Assembly: GCA_001550305.1 (NCBI GenBank)
Contig: LRTP01000285.1
Coordinates: 1 to 48,742, forward strand
DNA from: Streptomyces diastatochromogenes
GTDB taxonomy: Bacteria > Actinomycetota > Actinomycetes > Streptomycetales > Streptomycetaceae
DNA length: 48,742 nucleotides
Direction of reading: 5' to 3'
Position 1 is the first letter of the stretch, and every line of letters begins with the position of its first letter. The notes beneath the pieces were generated by a model. It made no database searches, was not told the DNA's origin, and was given only the letters and a program-made list of their open reading frames with translations. Shown here in pieces: positions 1 to 9,146 of the stretch. The position numbers and the translations under genes were made by a program.

Positions 1-289
1 CCGCCGGGGTGATCCAGTCGCTGGTCCACGGCGGGTCGAGGACGGTACGGATCTCGACGCGCTCGTACCCGGCGGCGGCGAGCCGCGCGGCCACGTCGGC
101 GCGCATCTCGGCCATCGCCGGGCAGCCCGAGTAGGTCGGCGTGAGGCTCGCGACGACCGTGCCGTCGGGGTTGAGCGACACCTCGCGCAGCACGCCCAGG
201 TCGGCGAGCGTGAGCATGGGCAGTTCGGGGTCCGGCACCTGTTCGGCGATGTGCCGGGCCCGTCGTACGTCGGTCAGCACGCTCACCAT
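1..289 (-). CDS. paaD: PaaD, phenylacetyl-CoA epoxidase accessory subunit (C-terminus cut by window edge)
   Basis: The first 96 codons of a DUF59/MIP18-type protein are visible, including the family core (LADLGVLREVSL, then SLTPTYSGCPAM). PaaD is thought to help assemble or mature the iron-containing PaaABCE ring epoxidase rather than take part in catalysis. The ATG at 289 overlaps the paaC stop by 7 nt, so it is translationally coupled as the fourth gene of paaABCD. The C-terminal cysteine-rich metal-binding part expected in PaaD lies beyond position 1 and cannot be checked. Gene order and sequence make the call firm; only the end is unknown. Confidence 0.9.
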   Translation of the reverse strand, partial: MVSVLTDVRRARHIAEQVPDPELPMLTLADLGVLREVSLNPDGTVVASLTPTYSGCPAMAEMRADVAARLAAAGYERVEIRTVLDPPWTSDWITPA

Positions 290-1110
290 GTCGCCTCCGG
301 GTGGGCGCGGGCCACGCTCTGCAACTCGGCGAGCAGCGGCGCCAGATGCTCGGTGTGCTCGCCCGCGCGTCCGGAGCCGGGCAGCGGCCGGTACACCGGC
401 ATGGGCAGTCCGCCCGCCTCGGTCACCTGGCGCAGCACGGCGACGACCTCGTCCCGTACGTCGTAGGCCGTGAACAACTCGCCCAGGTACGGGGCGACCC
501 GCTCCAGCGCCGTACGCGTCCTGCGGTGGGACTCCGCCGTACCGTCGCCGAGTCGCACGGCCCACTCGGCCGCGTACTGGCGGTGGTAGGCCAGTTCCTT
601 GACGCCCTTCGCGGCGATGGCGGAGAGCACCGGGTCGGGGTGCGCGGCGAGCCGCTCGAAGTGGGCGAGCCGCCAGCTGGACAGCGCCAGGAGCCGCACG
701 ACGGAGAACGCGAAGTCCCCGTTGGGGAGTTCGGCCAGGCGTACGTTGCGGAAGTCGTCGGCGTCGCGGAAGTAGGCGTAGGCGTCCTCGTCGCGGCCCG
801 TGCCGTCGACCTGGCCGGCGCGCGCGTAGAGCAGGCGGGCCTGACCGAGCAGGTCGAGGCCGATGTTGGCGAGCGCCACCTCCTCCTCCAGCTCGGGGGC
901 ACGGGTGGTCCACTCGGCCAGTCGCTGGGCGCACACGAGCGCGTCGTCGGCGAGCACGACGCAGGAGGCCGCCAGCTCCGCGGCGTCCAGCCCGTCCGGC
1001 ACGGTGGTGTCGACCCCGTGCAGGGGGTCCTCGAAGCCGGTGCCGTACGCCCAGCGGGTGTCGTCCTCGTGTCCCTCGGCGAGGGTCAGGTAGACGTGGT
1101 CGTCACTCAT
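283..1110 (-). CDS. paaC: PaaC, structural subunit of ring 1,2-phenylacetyl-CoA epoxidase
   Basis: A 275-residue ferritin-like protein starting MSDDHVYLTLAEG. It is the catalytically inactive partner that pairs with PaaA in the cytoplasmic multicomponent monooxygenase that epoxidises phenylacetyl-CoA. PaaC signature stretches are visible (EVALANIGLDLLGQARLLY near residues 80-100, and KELAYHRQYAAEWAVRLGDGT near 170-190). It is somewhat longer than the E. coli protein (about 248 residues) because of an N-terminal extension. It lies 10 nt after paaB and its stop overlaps the paaD start, so it belongs to the paaABCD transcript running leftward. Confidence 0.95.
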   Translation of the reverse strand: MSDDHVYLTLAEGHEDDTRWAYGTGFEDPLHGVDTTVPDGLDAAELAASCVVLADDALVCAQRLAEWTTRAPELEEEVALANIGLDLLGQARLLYARAGQVDGTGRDEDAYAYFRDADDFRNVRLAELPNGDFAFSVVRLLALSSWRLAHFERLAAHPDPVLSAIAAKGVKELAYHRQYAAEWAVRLGDGTAESHRRTRTALERVAPYLGELFTAYDVRDEVVAVLRQVTEAGGLPMPVYRPLPGSGRAGEHTEHLAPLLAELQSVARAHPEATW

Positions 1111-1120
1111 GCCCTGCTCC

Positions 1121-1423
1121 TCAGATGTGCGGGACGTCGTCGGGGATGTCGTAGAAGGTCGGATGGCGGTAGACCTTGTCGGCGCTCGGCGCGAAGAACG
1201 GGTCCTTCTCGTCGCGGGTGGAGGCCGCGATGTACTCCGAGCGCACCACCCAGATGCTCACGCCCTCGTTGCGACGCGTGTACAGGTCACGGGCGTGGGT
1301 CAGGGCCATCGCGTCGTCGGCGGCGTGCAGCGAGCCGACGTGTACGTGGTTCAGTCCGCGCTTGCCCCGTACGAACACCTCGTACAGCGGCCAGCCGTCC
1401 TTCTTGCCGTCGATGTCGTTCAT
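1121..1423 (-). CDS. paaB: PaaB, phenylacetyl-CoA epoxidase subunit
   Basis: A 100-residue protein with the PaaB family pattern: [20 protein letters not shown] at the N-terminus and [15 protein letters not shown] in the middle. PaaB is the small bridging subunit of the PaaABCE epoxidase, which adds one oxygen atom to the ring of phenylacetyl-CoA. Its ATG overlaps the paaA TGA in an ATGA junction, so translation is coupled. Length matches the family (about 95-100). The reductase gene paaE is not in the window and probably lies off the left edge after paaD. Confidence 0.95.
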   Translation of the reverse strand: MNDIDGKKDGWPLYEVFVRGKRGLNHVHVGSLHAADDAMALTHARDLYTRRNEGVSIWVVRSEYIAASTRDEKDPFFAPSADKVYRHPTFYDIPDDVPHI

Positions 1424-2418
1424 GCCGCCGCTTCCTTCCGGGCTCGCTCGCTCTGCTTGGCCGCGTGGGCGGTGGCCGCCTCACGGACCCAGGCGCCCTC
1501 CTCGTGGGCCGTCCGCCGCCGGGAGATCCGCTCGGCGTTGCACGGTCCGTCGCCCTTGATGACCCGCATCAGCTCGTCCCAGTCCGGGGTGCCGAAGTCG
1601 TGGCGTCCGCGCTCCTCGTTCCAGCGCAGCTCGGGGTCGGGCAGGACGACGCCCAGCTTCTCGGCCTGCGGGACGGTCATGTCCACGAAGCGTTGGCGCA
1701 GTTCGTCGTTGCTGTGGCGCTTGATCTTCCAGGCCATGGACTGGGCCGAGTTGGGGGAGTTGTCGTCGGGCGGTCCGAACATCATCAGCGACGGCCACCA
1801 CCAGCGGTCCACCGCGTCCTGCACCATCGCCCGCTGGGCGTCGGTGCCGCGCATCATGGTCAGCAGCAGCTCGTACCCCTGGCGCTGGTGGAACGACTCC
1901 TCCTTGCAGATCCGCACCATGGACCGCGCGTAGGGGCCGTAGGAACTCCTGCACAGCGGCACCTGGTTGCAGATCGCGGCGCCGTCGACGAACCAGCCGA
2001 TCACGCCGACGTCGGCGAAGCTCAGGGTGGGGTAGTTGAAGATCGACGAGTACTTCTGCCGGCCCTCGATGAGCCGCTCGGTGAGGTCGGCGCGGTCCGC
2101 GCCCAGGGTCTCGGCCGCCGAGTACAGATACAGCCCGTGCCCTGCCTCGTCCTGGACCTTCGCGAACAGGATGGCCTTGCGGCGCAGCGACGGCGCGCGG
2201 GTGATCCACTCGCCCTCCGGCTGCATGCCGATGATCTCCGAGTGCGCGTGCTGCGCGATCTGCCGGATCAGCGTCTTGCGGTAGCCGTCGGGCATCCAGT
2301 CGCGCGGCTCGACCCGCTGGTCACGCGCGACGGTCGCGTCGAAGTGCTCCTGGAGCCGCTCTTCGGCCGCCGGCCCGACGCCGTCGGCGCCGGTGGCGGC
2401 GGAGTGTGTCGTGGTCAT
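1420..2418 (-). CDS. paaA: PaaA, catalytic subunit of ring 1,2-phenylacetyl-CoA epoxidase
   Basis: A 332-residue ferritin-fold di-iron oxygenase subunit. The protein contains [20 protein letters not shown], then [18 protein letters not shown] and [15 protein letters not shown], which supply the Glu and Glu-x-x-His ligands of the di-iron centre. The start chosen is the ATG at 2418 ([10 protein letters not shown]), preceded by AGGGAAG about 9 nt upstream. Longer in-frame readings run into the promoter and operator and look non-coding. It heads paaABCD, separated from paaH by about 160 nt that hold a promoter and a PaaR-like site, so it is probably induced by phenylacetyl-CoA. Confidence 0.95.
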   Translation of the reverse strand: MTTTHSAATGADGVGPAAEERLQEHFDATVARDQRVEPRDWMPDGYRKTLIRQIAQHAHSEIIGMQPEGEWITRAPSLRRKAILFAKVQDEAGHGLYLYSAAETLGADRADLTERLIEGRQKYSSIFNYPTLSFADVGVIGWFVDGAAICNQVPLCRSSYGPYARSMVRICKEESFHQRQGYELLLTMMRGTDAQRAMVQDAVDRWWWPSLMMFGPPDDNSPNSAQSMAWKIKRHSNDELRQRFVDMTVPQAEKLGVVLPDPELRWNEERGRHDFGTPDWDELMRVIKGDGPCNAERISRRRTAHEEGAWVREAATAHAAKQSERARKEAAA

Positions 2419-2438
2419 CGATACCAGCTTCCCTACCG

Positions 2439-2484
2439 ACCATTCGTTCGGTTCCAGTGTGACGGTTTTCTTCCGGACGGGCAA
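2439..2484 (-). promoter_or_regulatory. paaA promoter with PaaR-type operator
   Basis: On the minus strand, TTGCCC (2484-2479), a 17-nt spacer and CACACT (2461-2456) form a plausible -35/-10. Just downstream, at 2452-2439, lies ACCGAACGAATGGT. This is close to the site at 7241-7254 and matches, with one mismatch, the ACCG-N2-CG-N2-CGGT type recalled for actinobacterial PaaR (a TetR repressor released by phenylacetyl-CoA). The position just after the -10 fits repression. No paaR gene is in the window. Confidence 0.6.
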
Positions 2485-2581
2485 GACTTTCGTGCGGCCG
2501 GGCAGGGCCCGGGGTCGGGGCACGAGACCAGAACCCGGGACCAGGGCGCGGGACCCGGGGCCAAGGCGCGGCCGGGGCCGC

Positions 2582-3457
2582 TCAGGGCCAGCTGTAGAAA
2601 CCCTGCCCGGTCTTCCGCCCGAGCTCACCGCGCGCGACCTTGTCACGCAGCAGCCGCGGCGGCGCGAAGCGGTCCCCGAGCGTGGCGTTCAGGTGCTCGG
2701 CGATGGCGAGACGTACGTCCAGTCCGACCAGGTCGGTCAGGCGCAGCGGGCCCATGGGGTGCTTGTAGCCGAGACGCATGGCGTCGTCGATGGCCTCCGG
2801 CCCCGCGACTCCCTCCTCGACCATGCGGATCGCCTCGAGGCCCAGCGCCACGCCGAGGCGGCTGCTGGCGAACCCGGGGGAGTCCTTGACGACGACGTCC
2901 TTCTTGCCGAGGGCGTGCGTCCAGGCGAGCGCCAGCTCTACGGTCGCGTCCTCGGTCTCCGGGGCGACGACGATCTCGATCAGCTCGGAGGCCGGTACCG
3001 GATTGAAGAAGTGCATGCCGAGGAAGCGCCCGGGGCGGGAGAGAGCCGACGCGAGATCGGTGACCGACAGGGAGCTGGTGTTGCTGGCCAGGACGGTCGT
3101 CGGACTCAGGGTCCGCTCGGCGGCGGCGAGCAGCCGGGCCTTGAGCGAGGCGTCCTCGGGGACGGCCTCGACGACGAGGTCGGACGTCCGCGGCAGCTCG
3201 TCGACCGAGCCGACGACGGTGATCCGGCCGAGTACGTCCTCTGCGGGCGCGTCGAGCCTGCCGCGCTCGGCGGCCCGCGTCAGTCCGGTGGCGACCCGGT
3301 CCAGCGCGGCGGCCGCGGCGTGCTCACCGCTCTCCACGACGGTCACGGACGATCCCGCGGCCGCGAACGACTGGGCGATACCGGCGCCCATCCGGCCGCC
3401 GCCGATCACGCCCACGACGGAGGGTGCGAGCGCGGTGCCTGTCGCGGCGGTGTTCAT
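2582..3457 (-). CDS. paaH: 3-hydroxyacyl-CoA dehydrogenase (PaaH)
   Basis: A 291-residue protein with the Rossmann motif [14 protein letters not shown] at residues 15-28 and the family signature [15 protein letters not shown]. Downstream stretches [11 protein letters not shown] and [18 protein letters not shown] are typical of 3-hydroxybutyryl-CoA-dehydrogenase-like PaaH/PaaC2 enzymes. It oxidises 3-hydroxyadipyl-CoA to 3-oxoadipyl-CoA with NAD+ late in phenylacetate breakdown. The ATG at 3457 overlaps the crotonase stop by 4 nt, so a longer reading upstream is ruled out. It is the last gene of paaN-thiolase-crotonase-paaH. Assignment to this pathway rests on context as well as family. Confidence 0.9.
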   Translation of the reverse strand: MNTAATGTALAPSVVGVIGGGRMGAGIAQSFAAAGSSVTVVESGEHAAAAALDRVATGLTRAAERGRLDAPAEDVLGRITVVGSVDELPRTSDLVVEAVPEDASLKARLLAAAERTLSPTTVLASNTSSLSVTDLASALSRPGRFLGMHFFNPVPASELIEIVVAPETEDATVELALAWTHALGKKDVVVKDSPGFASSRLGVALGLEAIRMVEEGVAGPEAIDDAMRLGYKHPMGPLRLTDLVGLDVRLAIAEHLNATLGDRFAPPRLLRDKVARGELGRKTGQGFYSWP

Positions 3458-4200
3458 GCGCTGCTCCTCTTCTCCAGGAAGCGGGTCATCCGCTCCCGCT
3501 TGTCCTGTCCTTCGAACAGCACGGCCTGCGCCAGGTCGTCGGCGACCGGATGGGCGCCCGGCGAGTCGACCACGAGCTTGGTCAGGCGCAGGGCCGCGGC
3601 CGAGGAGCGGGCCATCCGGTCCAGCAGCGCGTGCGCCTCGTCGAGGAGTCGGTCGGCCGGTACGACATCGATGACCAGCCCGGCCGCCAGCGCCGCCCGC
3701 GCGTCCAGGTTCCGTCCGGCGAGCAGCACCTGCTTGGCCACCGACTCGCCGACCAGCTCGGGCAGCCGCCAGCACGCCCCTGCCGCGGCGAGGATGCCGA
3801 GCCCCGGCTCCGGGTTGCCGAACACCGCGTCCGGTCCCGCGATGCGCAGATCGCAGGCGTACGAGAGTTCGGCGCCGCCGCCCAGTGCCCAGCCGTCGAC
3901 GGCGGCGAGGGTCGGCATGGGCAGTCTGCGCACCCGCTCGAACAGGCGGCTGTTGATGCCCTGAAGGGCTTCGTCGCGCCCGCGTCGCAGCAGCTCCGCG
4001 ATGTCGGCGCCGCCCGCGAAGACACCGCCGTGCCCGGTCAGCAGCAGGAACTTCGGGTCACGTTCCAGCAGGTCGCACACGGCGTGCAGTTCGCGGATCA
4101 TCAGCCCGCTGATGGCGTTGCGGGCTTCCGGGCGGTGCAGGGTGACGACGACCCGGTCGTCGCGCTCCTCGACCAACAAGGTCTCGTACATGGCGCTCAT
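3454..4200 (-). CDS. enoyl-CoA hydratase/isomerase of the phenylacetate pathway (PaaF/PaaG-like)
   Basis: A 248-residue crotonase-fold protein starting MSAMYETLLVEERD, with GAGGAG-type Shine-Dalgarno sequence just upstream. The oxyanion-hole segments are visible (GGVFAGGADIAELL and GWALGGGAELSYACDLRIAG). Both glutamates expected for hydratase chemistry are present (in GGGAELS and FGNPEPGLG). It could hydrate 2,3-dehydroadipyl-CoA (PaaF role) or isomerise the ring epoxide (PaaG role), which sequence inspection alone cannot separate. It sits between the thiolase and paaH in one operon; a 15-codon reading frame bridges it to the thiolase. Confidence 0.88.
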   Translation of the reverse strand: MSAMYETLLVEERDDRVVVTLHRPEARNAISGLMIRELHAVCDLLERDPKFLLLTGHGGVFAGGADIAELLRRGRDEALQGINSRLFERVRRLPMPTLAAVDGWALGGGAELSYACDLRIAGPDAVFGNPEPGLGILAAAGACWRLPELVGESVAKQVLLAGRNLDARAALAAGLVIDVVPADRLLDEAHALLDRMARSSAAALRLTKLVVDSPGAHPVADDLAQAVLFEGQDKRERMTRFLEKRSSA

Positions 4201-4244
4201 ACGCGCTCCTCGACCAGCGGGGGACTCGTCCGGGGGGCACTCAT
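4197..4244 (-). other. 15-codon reading frame bridging thiolase and crotonase
   Basis: A short frame, [15 protein letters not shown], begins with an ATG that overlaps the thiolase stop as ATGA and ends with a TGA that overlaps the crotonase ATG as ATGA. Its last residues (LVEERV) mirror the thiolase C-terminus (LVERV), and the DNA around both junctions is alike, as if the junction had been duplicated. It may keep ribosomes coupled across a 40-nt gap. No function as a peptide is proposed. Confidence 0.3.
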
Positions 4245-5464
4245 ACGCGCTCCACGAGCATCGCGACGCCCTGGCCGACACCCACGCACAGGGTGGCCAG
4301 GCCCCGGCGGGCGTCCTCGCGCTCCAGCCGGCCGATCAGCGTGAGCAGGATGCGGGCGCCGGAACAGCCGAGGGGATGGCCGAGCGCGATGGCACCGCCG
4401 TCGGCGTTGACCTTCTCCTCGTCGAGCTTCAACCGCCGCATCACCGCGAGTGCCTGCGCGGCGAACGCCTCGTTCAGCTCGACCGCGTCCAGGTCGCCGC
4501 TCTCCAGGCCGGCCCGGGCAAGGGCCTTCTCGGTGGCGGGGACGGGGCCGAGCCCCATCAGATTCGGCTGTACGCCGGCCGAGGCGGCGGTGACGATCCG
4601 GGCGCGCGGGGTGAGCCCGTACCGTTCGACGGCCGCCGCGCTCGCCACCACCAGCGCGGCGGCGCCGTCGGACAACGGCGAGGAGGAACCGGCCGTGACG
4701 ATGCCGTCCGGCCGGAAGATGGTCCGCAGGGTGCCGAGCTTCTCCAGGGTCGTACCGGGGCGCGGGCCCTCGTCCCGGGTGACCTCGCCGTCCTTCATCC
4801 GCACCGGCACGATCTCGCGGTCGAAGCGGCCGGCCTCCTGCGCGGCCACCGCCCGCTGGTGGCTGCGCAGCGCGAAGGCGTCGGAGTCGGCGCGGGTGAT
4901 GCCGTCGAGCGCGGCGACCTCTTCGGCGGTCTCCCCCATCGACAGGGTCACCTTGGCCGTCTGCGGACCCGCGCCCGCCGGCACGGCCCGGTCGATGGCC
5001 GTGAAACGCGGGTTGGTGAAGCGCCAGCCCAGCGAGGTGTCGTACACCTCGCCCGGCTTGGCCCACGGGGTGCCGGGCTTGGCCATCACCCAGGGCGCGC
5101 GGGTCATCGACTCCACACCGCCGGCGACGACGAGGCCGGCCTCCCCGGACCGGATCGCCTGGGCCGCGTTCGCGACCGCCGTCAGCCCGGACGCGCACAG
5201 CCGGTTGACGGTGTAACCGGGCACGGTGTGCGGGAGGCCGGCGAGCAGCACGGCCATGCGGGCCACGTCCCGGTTGTCCTCACCGGCCTGGTTGGCCGCG
5301 CCGAGGATCACCTCGTCCACGGCCTCGCCGGGGATCCCACTGCGCCGCACCGCCTCGCCGACGACCAGGGCCGCCAGGTCGTCCGGCCGTACGGAGGCCA
5401 GTGCGCCCCCGTACCGGCCCTGCGGGGTGCGGGCGCCGTCGATCAGAAAGACCTCGTCAGGCAT
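4241..5464 (-). CDS. pcaF: 3-oxoadipyl-CoA/acetyl-CoA acyltransferase (thiolase)
   Basis: A 407-residue thiolase. The nucleophile lies in [12 protein letters not shown] near residue 90, and further motifs are [25 protein letters not shown] (catalytic His) and [15 protein letters not shown] (second Cys). It cleaves 3-oxoadipyl-CoA to succinyl-CoA and acetyl-CoA, the last step of phenylacetate (and beta-ketoadipate) breakdown. Length matches the family (about 400). Its ATG at 5464 overlaps the paaN stop by 8 nt, so it is coupled to paaN. The family has been named both paaJ/paaE and pcaF; context argues for the phenylacetate role. Confidence 0.92.
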   Translation of the reverse strand: MPDEVFLIDGARTPQGRYGGALASVRPDDLAALVVGEAVRRSGIPGEAVDEVILGAANQAGEDNRDVARMAVLLAGLPHTVPGYTVNRLCASGLTAVANAAQAIRSGEAGLVVAGGVESMTRAPWVMAKPGTPWAKPGEVYDTSLGWRFTNPRFTAIDRAVPAGAGPQTAKVTLSMGETAEEVAALDGITRADSDAFALRSHQRAVAAQEAGRFDREIVPVRMKDGEVTRDEGPRPGTTLEKLGTLRTIFRPDGIVTAGSSSPLSDGAAALVVASAAAVERYGLTPRARIVTAASAGVQPNLMGLGPVPATEKALARAGLESGDLDAVELNEAFAAQALAVMRRLKLDEEKVNADGGAIALGHPLGCSGARILLTLIGRLEREDARRGLATLCVGVGQGVAMLVERV

Positions 5465-7181
5465 CTGCGGACTCCTCGGTGTGTTCCTCGGCGGTGGCGG
5501 GCCGACGCGACTGGAGCGTGGCGAAGCGGCCGGTGACGAAGGCGGGGTCGGAGAGGGTGGCGCTGGCCGCCGGGTTGGCGGCGCTGCCGTGGAAGTCGCT
5601 GAAGGCGGCGGACTGGTTCACGAAGACGCCGCCGGTGAGGTTCTCCGACAGATGCACTCCCGCGTCGAGGGCCGCCAGCTCGGTGGCGGCGAGCACGTCC
5701 TCGTCGGTGGAGTGGACGGCGGCGGTCAGCGCGCCGTGCGCGCGCACGGTCTCCCGGAAGATCCGCAGACCGTGCTCGGTGGAGTCGGTGCCGATCACGA
5801 AGGAGATCGGACCGAACCACTCGCGCGTGTAGATCTCCCGGTCGGCGTCCGCGTCCAGCCGGGCCACCAGCGGAGTACGGACGACCGCGTCCGGGTGCTC
5901 GGGGTGCTCGACCGGCGCGGACGCCCGCACCGTACGACCGAGCCCGGCCGCCTCCTCCAGTCGCTCCCGCACCCCGTCGTTGACGATCGCCCCGAGTGTG
6001 CCGGCCGCGCGGGCGGGGTCGCCGAGCAGTTTGTCGAGCGCCGCGCCGAGGTCGGCGGCGAATTCGTCGGCGGTCTTCACGCCCTGGTCGGTGGCGAAGC
6101 CCTCGCGGGGGACGAGGAGGTTCTGCGGGGTGGTGCACATCTGCCCGCTGTAGAGGGACAGCGAGAAGGCCAGGTTGCCCAGCAGTCCGCGGTAGTCGTC
6201 CGTCGAATCCAGGACGACGGTGTTCAGGCCCGCCTTCTCCGTGTACACGGCGGCCTGGCGGGCGTGGGTCTCCAGCCAGTCGCCGAAGGCGGTGGAGCCG
6301 GTGAAGTCGATGATCCGTACGTCCGGGTGGAGGGCGTACGCCGCGGCCGTACGTTCCCCGGCCTCCTCCGCCGCGAGGATCACCACGTTCGGGTCGAAGC
6401 CTGCCTCGGTCAGTACCTCGCGCGCGATCCGCACGGTGATCGCCAGGGGCAGGACGGCGCCCGGGTGCGGCTTGACGACGACCGGGTTGCCGGTGACCAG
6501 ACTGGCGAACAGACCGGGGTAGCCGTTCCAGGTGGGGAAGGTGTTGCAGGCGATCAGCAACGCCACCCCGCGTCCGACCGGCGTGAACTTCTTGTCCATC
6601 AGCAGCGGACCGCCCTTGCGCTGCGGCTTGCTCCAGCGGGCCGCCCCCGGATGGCGCTTCTGCTCCGCCCAGGCGTACGCCACCGCCTCGAGTCCGCGGT
6701 CCTGAGCGTGCGGTCCGCCCGCCTGGAACGCCATCACGAAGGCCTGGCCGGTGGTGTGCTGCACGGCGTGCGCGATCTCGAAACTCGCGGCGTTCAGGCG
6801 GGCCAGGATCTCCGCCGCCACACCGGCCCGGGCGTCGGGGCCCGCGGCACGCCAGGGGCCGGTGGCGGCCCGCGCGGCGGCCACGGCCTCGTCCGGTGCG
6901 AGGCGGGGGTAGGTGACACCGAGCGGGAAGCCGTACGGGGAGGTCTCCGTGGCGGATGTCGTGCCGCTCGCCGGGTGACCGGGCAGCTCGAAGTGACCGC
7001 CCAGCCGCTCATGGAAGGCCGCTTCCCCCGCCTTCGCCGCGTCCTCCCCGTACACCGACCTGCTGGGCGACTCCGGATACGGGGTCCAGTGGCCGCGGCT
7101 CGCGGTGGCGGCGACCGACTGCTCCAGTAGGGCGCGGTGACGGGCGAAGAAGTGCGGACGCTCGGGGAGGTTCTGGGGCAT
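5457..7181 (-). CDS. paaN: PaaN, aldehyde dehydrogenase of phenylacetate degradation
   Basis: A 574-residue protein starting [12 protein letters not shown], with AAGAGGTGG placed 5-13 nt upstream. It has the aldehyde-dehydrogenase fold: the cofactor region [19 protein letters not shown] near residue 210, [12 protein letters not shown] near 305, and the catalytic Cys in [12 protein letters not shown] near 370. It resembles actinobacterial PaaN and, unlike E. coli PaaZ (about 680 residues, ALDH plus MaoC hydratase), it carries no hydratase domain. It likely oxidises the semialdehyde formed after ring opening, so the hydrolysing step must come from a separate protein. It is the first gene of the paaN-thiolase-crotonase-paaH operon, divergent from paaI. 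Confidence 0.9.
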   Translation of the reverse strand: MPQNLPERPHFFARHRALLEQSVAATASRGHWTPYPESPSRSVYGEDAAKAGEAAFHERLGGHFELPGHPASGTTSATETSPYGFPLGVTYPRLAPDEAVAAARAATGPWRAAGPDARAGVAAEILARLNAASFEIAHAVQHTTGQAFVMAFQAGGPHAQDRGLEAVAYAWAEQKRHPGAARWSKPQRKGGPLLMDKKFTPVGRGVALLIACNTFPTWNGYPGLFASLVTGNPVVVKPHPGAVLPLAITVRIAREVLTEAGFDPNVVILAAEEAGERTAAAYALHPDVRIIDFTGSTAFGDWLETHARQAAVYTEKAGLNTVVLDSTDDYRGLLGNLAFSLSLYSGQMCTTPQNLLVPREGFATDQGVKTADEFAADLGAALDKLLGDPARAAGTLGAIVNDGVRERLEEAAGLGRTVRASAPVEHPEHPDAVVRTPLVARLDADADREIYTREWFGPISFVIGTDSTEHGLRIFRETVRAHGALTAAVHSTDEDVLAATELAALDAGVHLSENLTGGVFVNQSAAFSDFHGSAANPAASATLSDPAFVTGRFATLQSRRPATAEEHTEESADA

Positions 7182-7240
7182 GCGTTCCACCTCTTGACAG
7201 GCAGTGGTGATGCTGGATTACTAGGCCGTGCCGCACGCTA

Positions 7241-7254
7241 ACCGAATGTTCGGT
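7241..7254. promoter_or_regulatory. PaaR-type operator between paaN and paaI
   Basis: ACCGAATGTTCGGT is a perfect dyad of six-base arms around TG. It lies 12 nt before the paaI ATG and 60 nt before the paaN ATG, so one bound repressor could block both. It closely resembles the operator at the paaA promoter (2439-2452). A weak paaN promoter (TTCGGT, 17 nt, TAGTAA on the minus strand) would overlap it. Confidence 0.6.
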
Positions 7255-7265
7255 CGGGACACAAG

Positions 7266-7718
7266 ATGGTGAAAAAGGTGACGCAGGCCACAGGAGCGAC
7301 CTCGGTCGGAGCGACGCCCGCCGAGGCGATGTTCGCCGCGGACGAGGCGTCCCGGGCGCTGGGCATCGAGCTTCTCGAGCAGGGTGAAGGGACCGCCGTG
7401 CTCCGGATGACCGTGACGCCGGCGATGGTGAACGGGCACGGGATCGCCCACGGCGGCTATCTGTTCCTGCTCGCCGACACCGCCTTCGCCTGTGCCTGCA
7501 ACAGCCACGGACCGGTGACCGTCGCGGCCGGGGCCGACATCGACTTCGTCGCCCCGGCGTACGAGGGTGATGTCCTGGTGGCCACGGCACGGGAACGCAC
7601 CCGGTTCGGCCGCAGCGGCATCTACGACGTGAGCGTGCTGCGCGGCGACGAGGTGGTCGCGGAGTTCCGCGGACGCAGCCGCAGTATCAGAGGCACGACG
7701 ACGAAGGAGTCGCGATGA
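7266..7718 (+). CDS. paaI: PaaI, hotdog-fold acyl-CoA thioesterase
   Basis: A 150-residue hotdog thioesterase with the PaaI signature VNGHGIAHGGYLFLLADTAFA (residues about 56-76), holding the Asn, the HGG loop and the Asp. Known PaaI enzymes hydrolyse ring-hydroxylated phenylacetyl-CoA and so rescue CoA trapped in dead-end pathway products. The ATG at 7266 has no clear Shine-Dalgarno sequence, and the operator ends 12 nt before it, so the message may be nearly leaderless. Its stop overlaps the paaK start in an ATGA junction, making a paaI-paaK operon divergent from paaN. Confidence 0.92.
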   Translation: MVKKVTQATGATSVGATPAEAMFAADEASRALGIELLEQGEGTAVLRMTVTPAMVNGHGIAHGGYLFLLADTAFACACNSHGPVTVAAGADIDFVAPAYEGDVLVATARERTRFGRSGIYDVSVLRGDEVVAEFRGRSRSIRGTTTKESR

Positions 7719-9070
7719 ACACCGCAGCGACGGCCGGCGCGGCCACGGGACCCCGCCCGGCCCGCCTGGGAGAGCCGCTTCCCCAGGATCTGCTGGACGA
7801 CGGCGAGCGCCTCACCCGCGAACAGCTGAGGGAGCTCCAACTCGACCGACTGCGGGCGACGTTGCGGCACGCGTACGACAATGTGGAGCTGTACCGCAGG
7901 AAGTTCGACGAGGCCGGGATCAAGCCCGAGGACTGCCGCTCCCTGGAGGACCTGTCGCGGTTCCCCTTCACCACCAAGGCGGATCTGCGGGAGACGTACC
8001 CCTTCGGCATGTTCGCCGTCCCGATGGCGGACGTGCGGCGCATCCACGCCTCCAGCGGCACCACGGGCCGCCCCACGGTGGTCGGATACACCGAGCACGA
8101 CCTCTCCATGTGGGCCGACATGATCGCCCGCTCCATCCGCGCGGCCGGCGGCCGACGCGGGCACAAGGTGCACATCTCCTACGGCTACGGCCTGTTCACC
8201 GGCGGCCTGGGCGCGCACTACGGCGCCGAGCGCGCCGGCTGTACGGTGATCCCCGCCTCCGGCGGCATGACGGCCCGCCAGGTGCAGATCATCCAGGATT
8301 TCGAGCCCGAGATCATCATGGTCACCCCGTCCTACATGCTCACGCTGCTCGACGAGTTCGAGAGGCAGGGCGTCGACCCGCGCACGACCTCCCTCCAGGT
8401 GGGCATCTTCGGGGCCGAGCCGTGGACGGAGGCGATGCGCCGTGAGATCGAGGAGCGCATGGACATCCACGCGGTCGACATCTACGGCCTGTCCGAGGTG
8501 ATCGGCCCGGGGGTGGCGCAGGAGTGCGTCGAGACCAAGGACGGGCTGCACGTGTGGGAGGACCACTTCTACCCCGAGGTGGTCGATCCGTTCACCGGCG
8601 CCGTGCTGCCCGAGGGCGAGGAGGGCGAGGTGGTCTTCACCTCCCTCACCAAGGAGGCCCTGCCGATCATCCGTTACCGGACCCGCGACCTGTCCCGGCT
8701 GCTGCCCGGCACCGCCCGGCCCGCCTTCCGCCGCATCGAGAAGATCACCGGCCGCTCCGACGACATGATCATCCTGCGTGGTGTGAACGTCTTCCCCAGT
8801 CAGATCGAGGAGATCGTGCTGCGCACGCCCGGAGTCGCCCCGCACTTCCAGGTGCAGCTGACCCGGCGCGGCCGGATGGACCACATGACCGTCCGCGTCG
8901 AGGCGCGTCCCGGGGCAGGGGCCGAGCAGCGGGAGGCGGCCGCGAAGACGATCGCCCAGGGCGTCAAGGACGGCGTGGGTGTCACCGTCGAGGTGGCGAT
9001 CGTCGACCCGGAGACCCTGGAGCGCTCACTGGGCAAGCTCCGCCGGGTGAAGGATCTTCGTCAGCAGTGA
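7715..9070 (+). CDS. paaK: PaaK, phenylacetate-CoA ligase
   Basis: A 451-residue AMP-forming ligase that activates phenylacetate to phenylacetyl-CoA, the entry step for the Paa genes to the left. The AMP-binding P-loop-like motif HASSGTTGRPTVVGYT (near residue 112) is followed by YGYGLFTGGLGAHYGAER, DIYGLSEVIGPGVAQEC and, near the C-terminus, KITGRSDDMIILRGVNVFPSQIE, all typical of PaaK. The length is slightly above the usual 430-440, due to a short N-terminal extension. Start and stop are fixed by the ATGA overlap with paaI and by a strong hairpin terminator 34 nt downstream. Confidence 0.96.
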   Translation: MNTAATAGAATGPRPARLGEPLPQDLLDDGERLTREQLRELQLDRLRATLRHAYDNVELYRRKFDEAGIKPEDCRSLEDLSRFPFTTKADLRETYPFGMFAVPMADVRRIHASSGTTGRPTVVGYTEHDLSMWADMIARSIRAAGGRRGHKVHISYGYGLFTGGLGAHYGAERAGCTVIPASGGMTARQVQIIQDFEPEIIMVTPSYMLTLLDEFERQGVDPRTTSLQVGIFGAEPWTEAMRREIEERMDIHAVDIYGLSEVIGPGVAQECVETKDGLHVWEDHFYPEVVDPFTGAVLPEGEEGEVVFTSLTKEALPIIRYRTRDLSRLLPGTARPAFRRIEKITGRSDDMIILRGVNVFPSQIEEIVLRTPGVAPHFQVQLTRRGRMDHMTVRVEARPGAGAEQREAAAKTIAQGVKDGVGVTVEVAIVDPETLERSLGKLRRVKDLRQQ

Positions 9071-9103
9071 CCTGACGGTGACCGCGGGAGCGTTTCTCCC
9101 CGA

Positions 9104-9136
9104 CCGCGGGCCGAGCGGGGAGAGCTCGGCCCGCGG
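9104..9136. terminator. bidirectional hairpin between paaK and the protease gene
   Basis: A perfect 13-bp stem (9104-9116 with 9124-9136) encloses a 7-nt loop. It lies between two convergent genes (paaK ends at 9070; the protease gene ends at 9147). There is no T-run, as usual for high-G+C actinobacteria. It can serve both directions. Confidence 0.75.
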
Positions 9137-9146
9137 CCCGTGGCGG

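Noticed and set aside
301..2889. Very long plus-strand open frame (over 800 codons) opposite paaC-paaA
   Set aside because: It is the antisense of genes with strong family matches; long open frames on the opposite strand are expected at this G+C content, and the product is Arg/Pro/Gly-rich without domain pattern.
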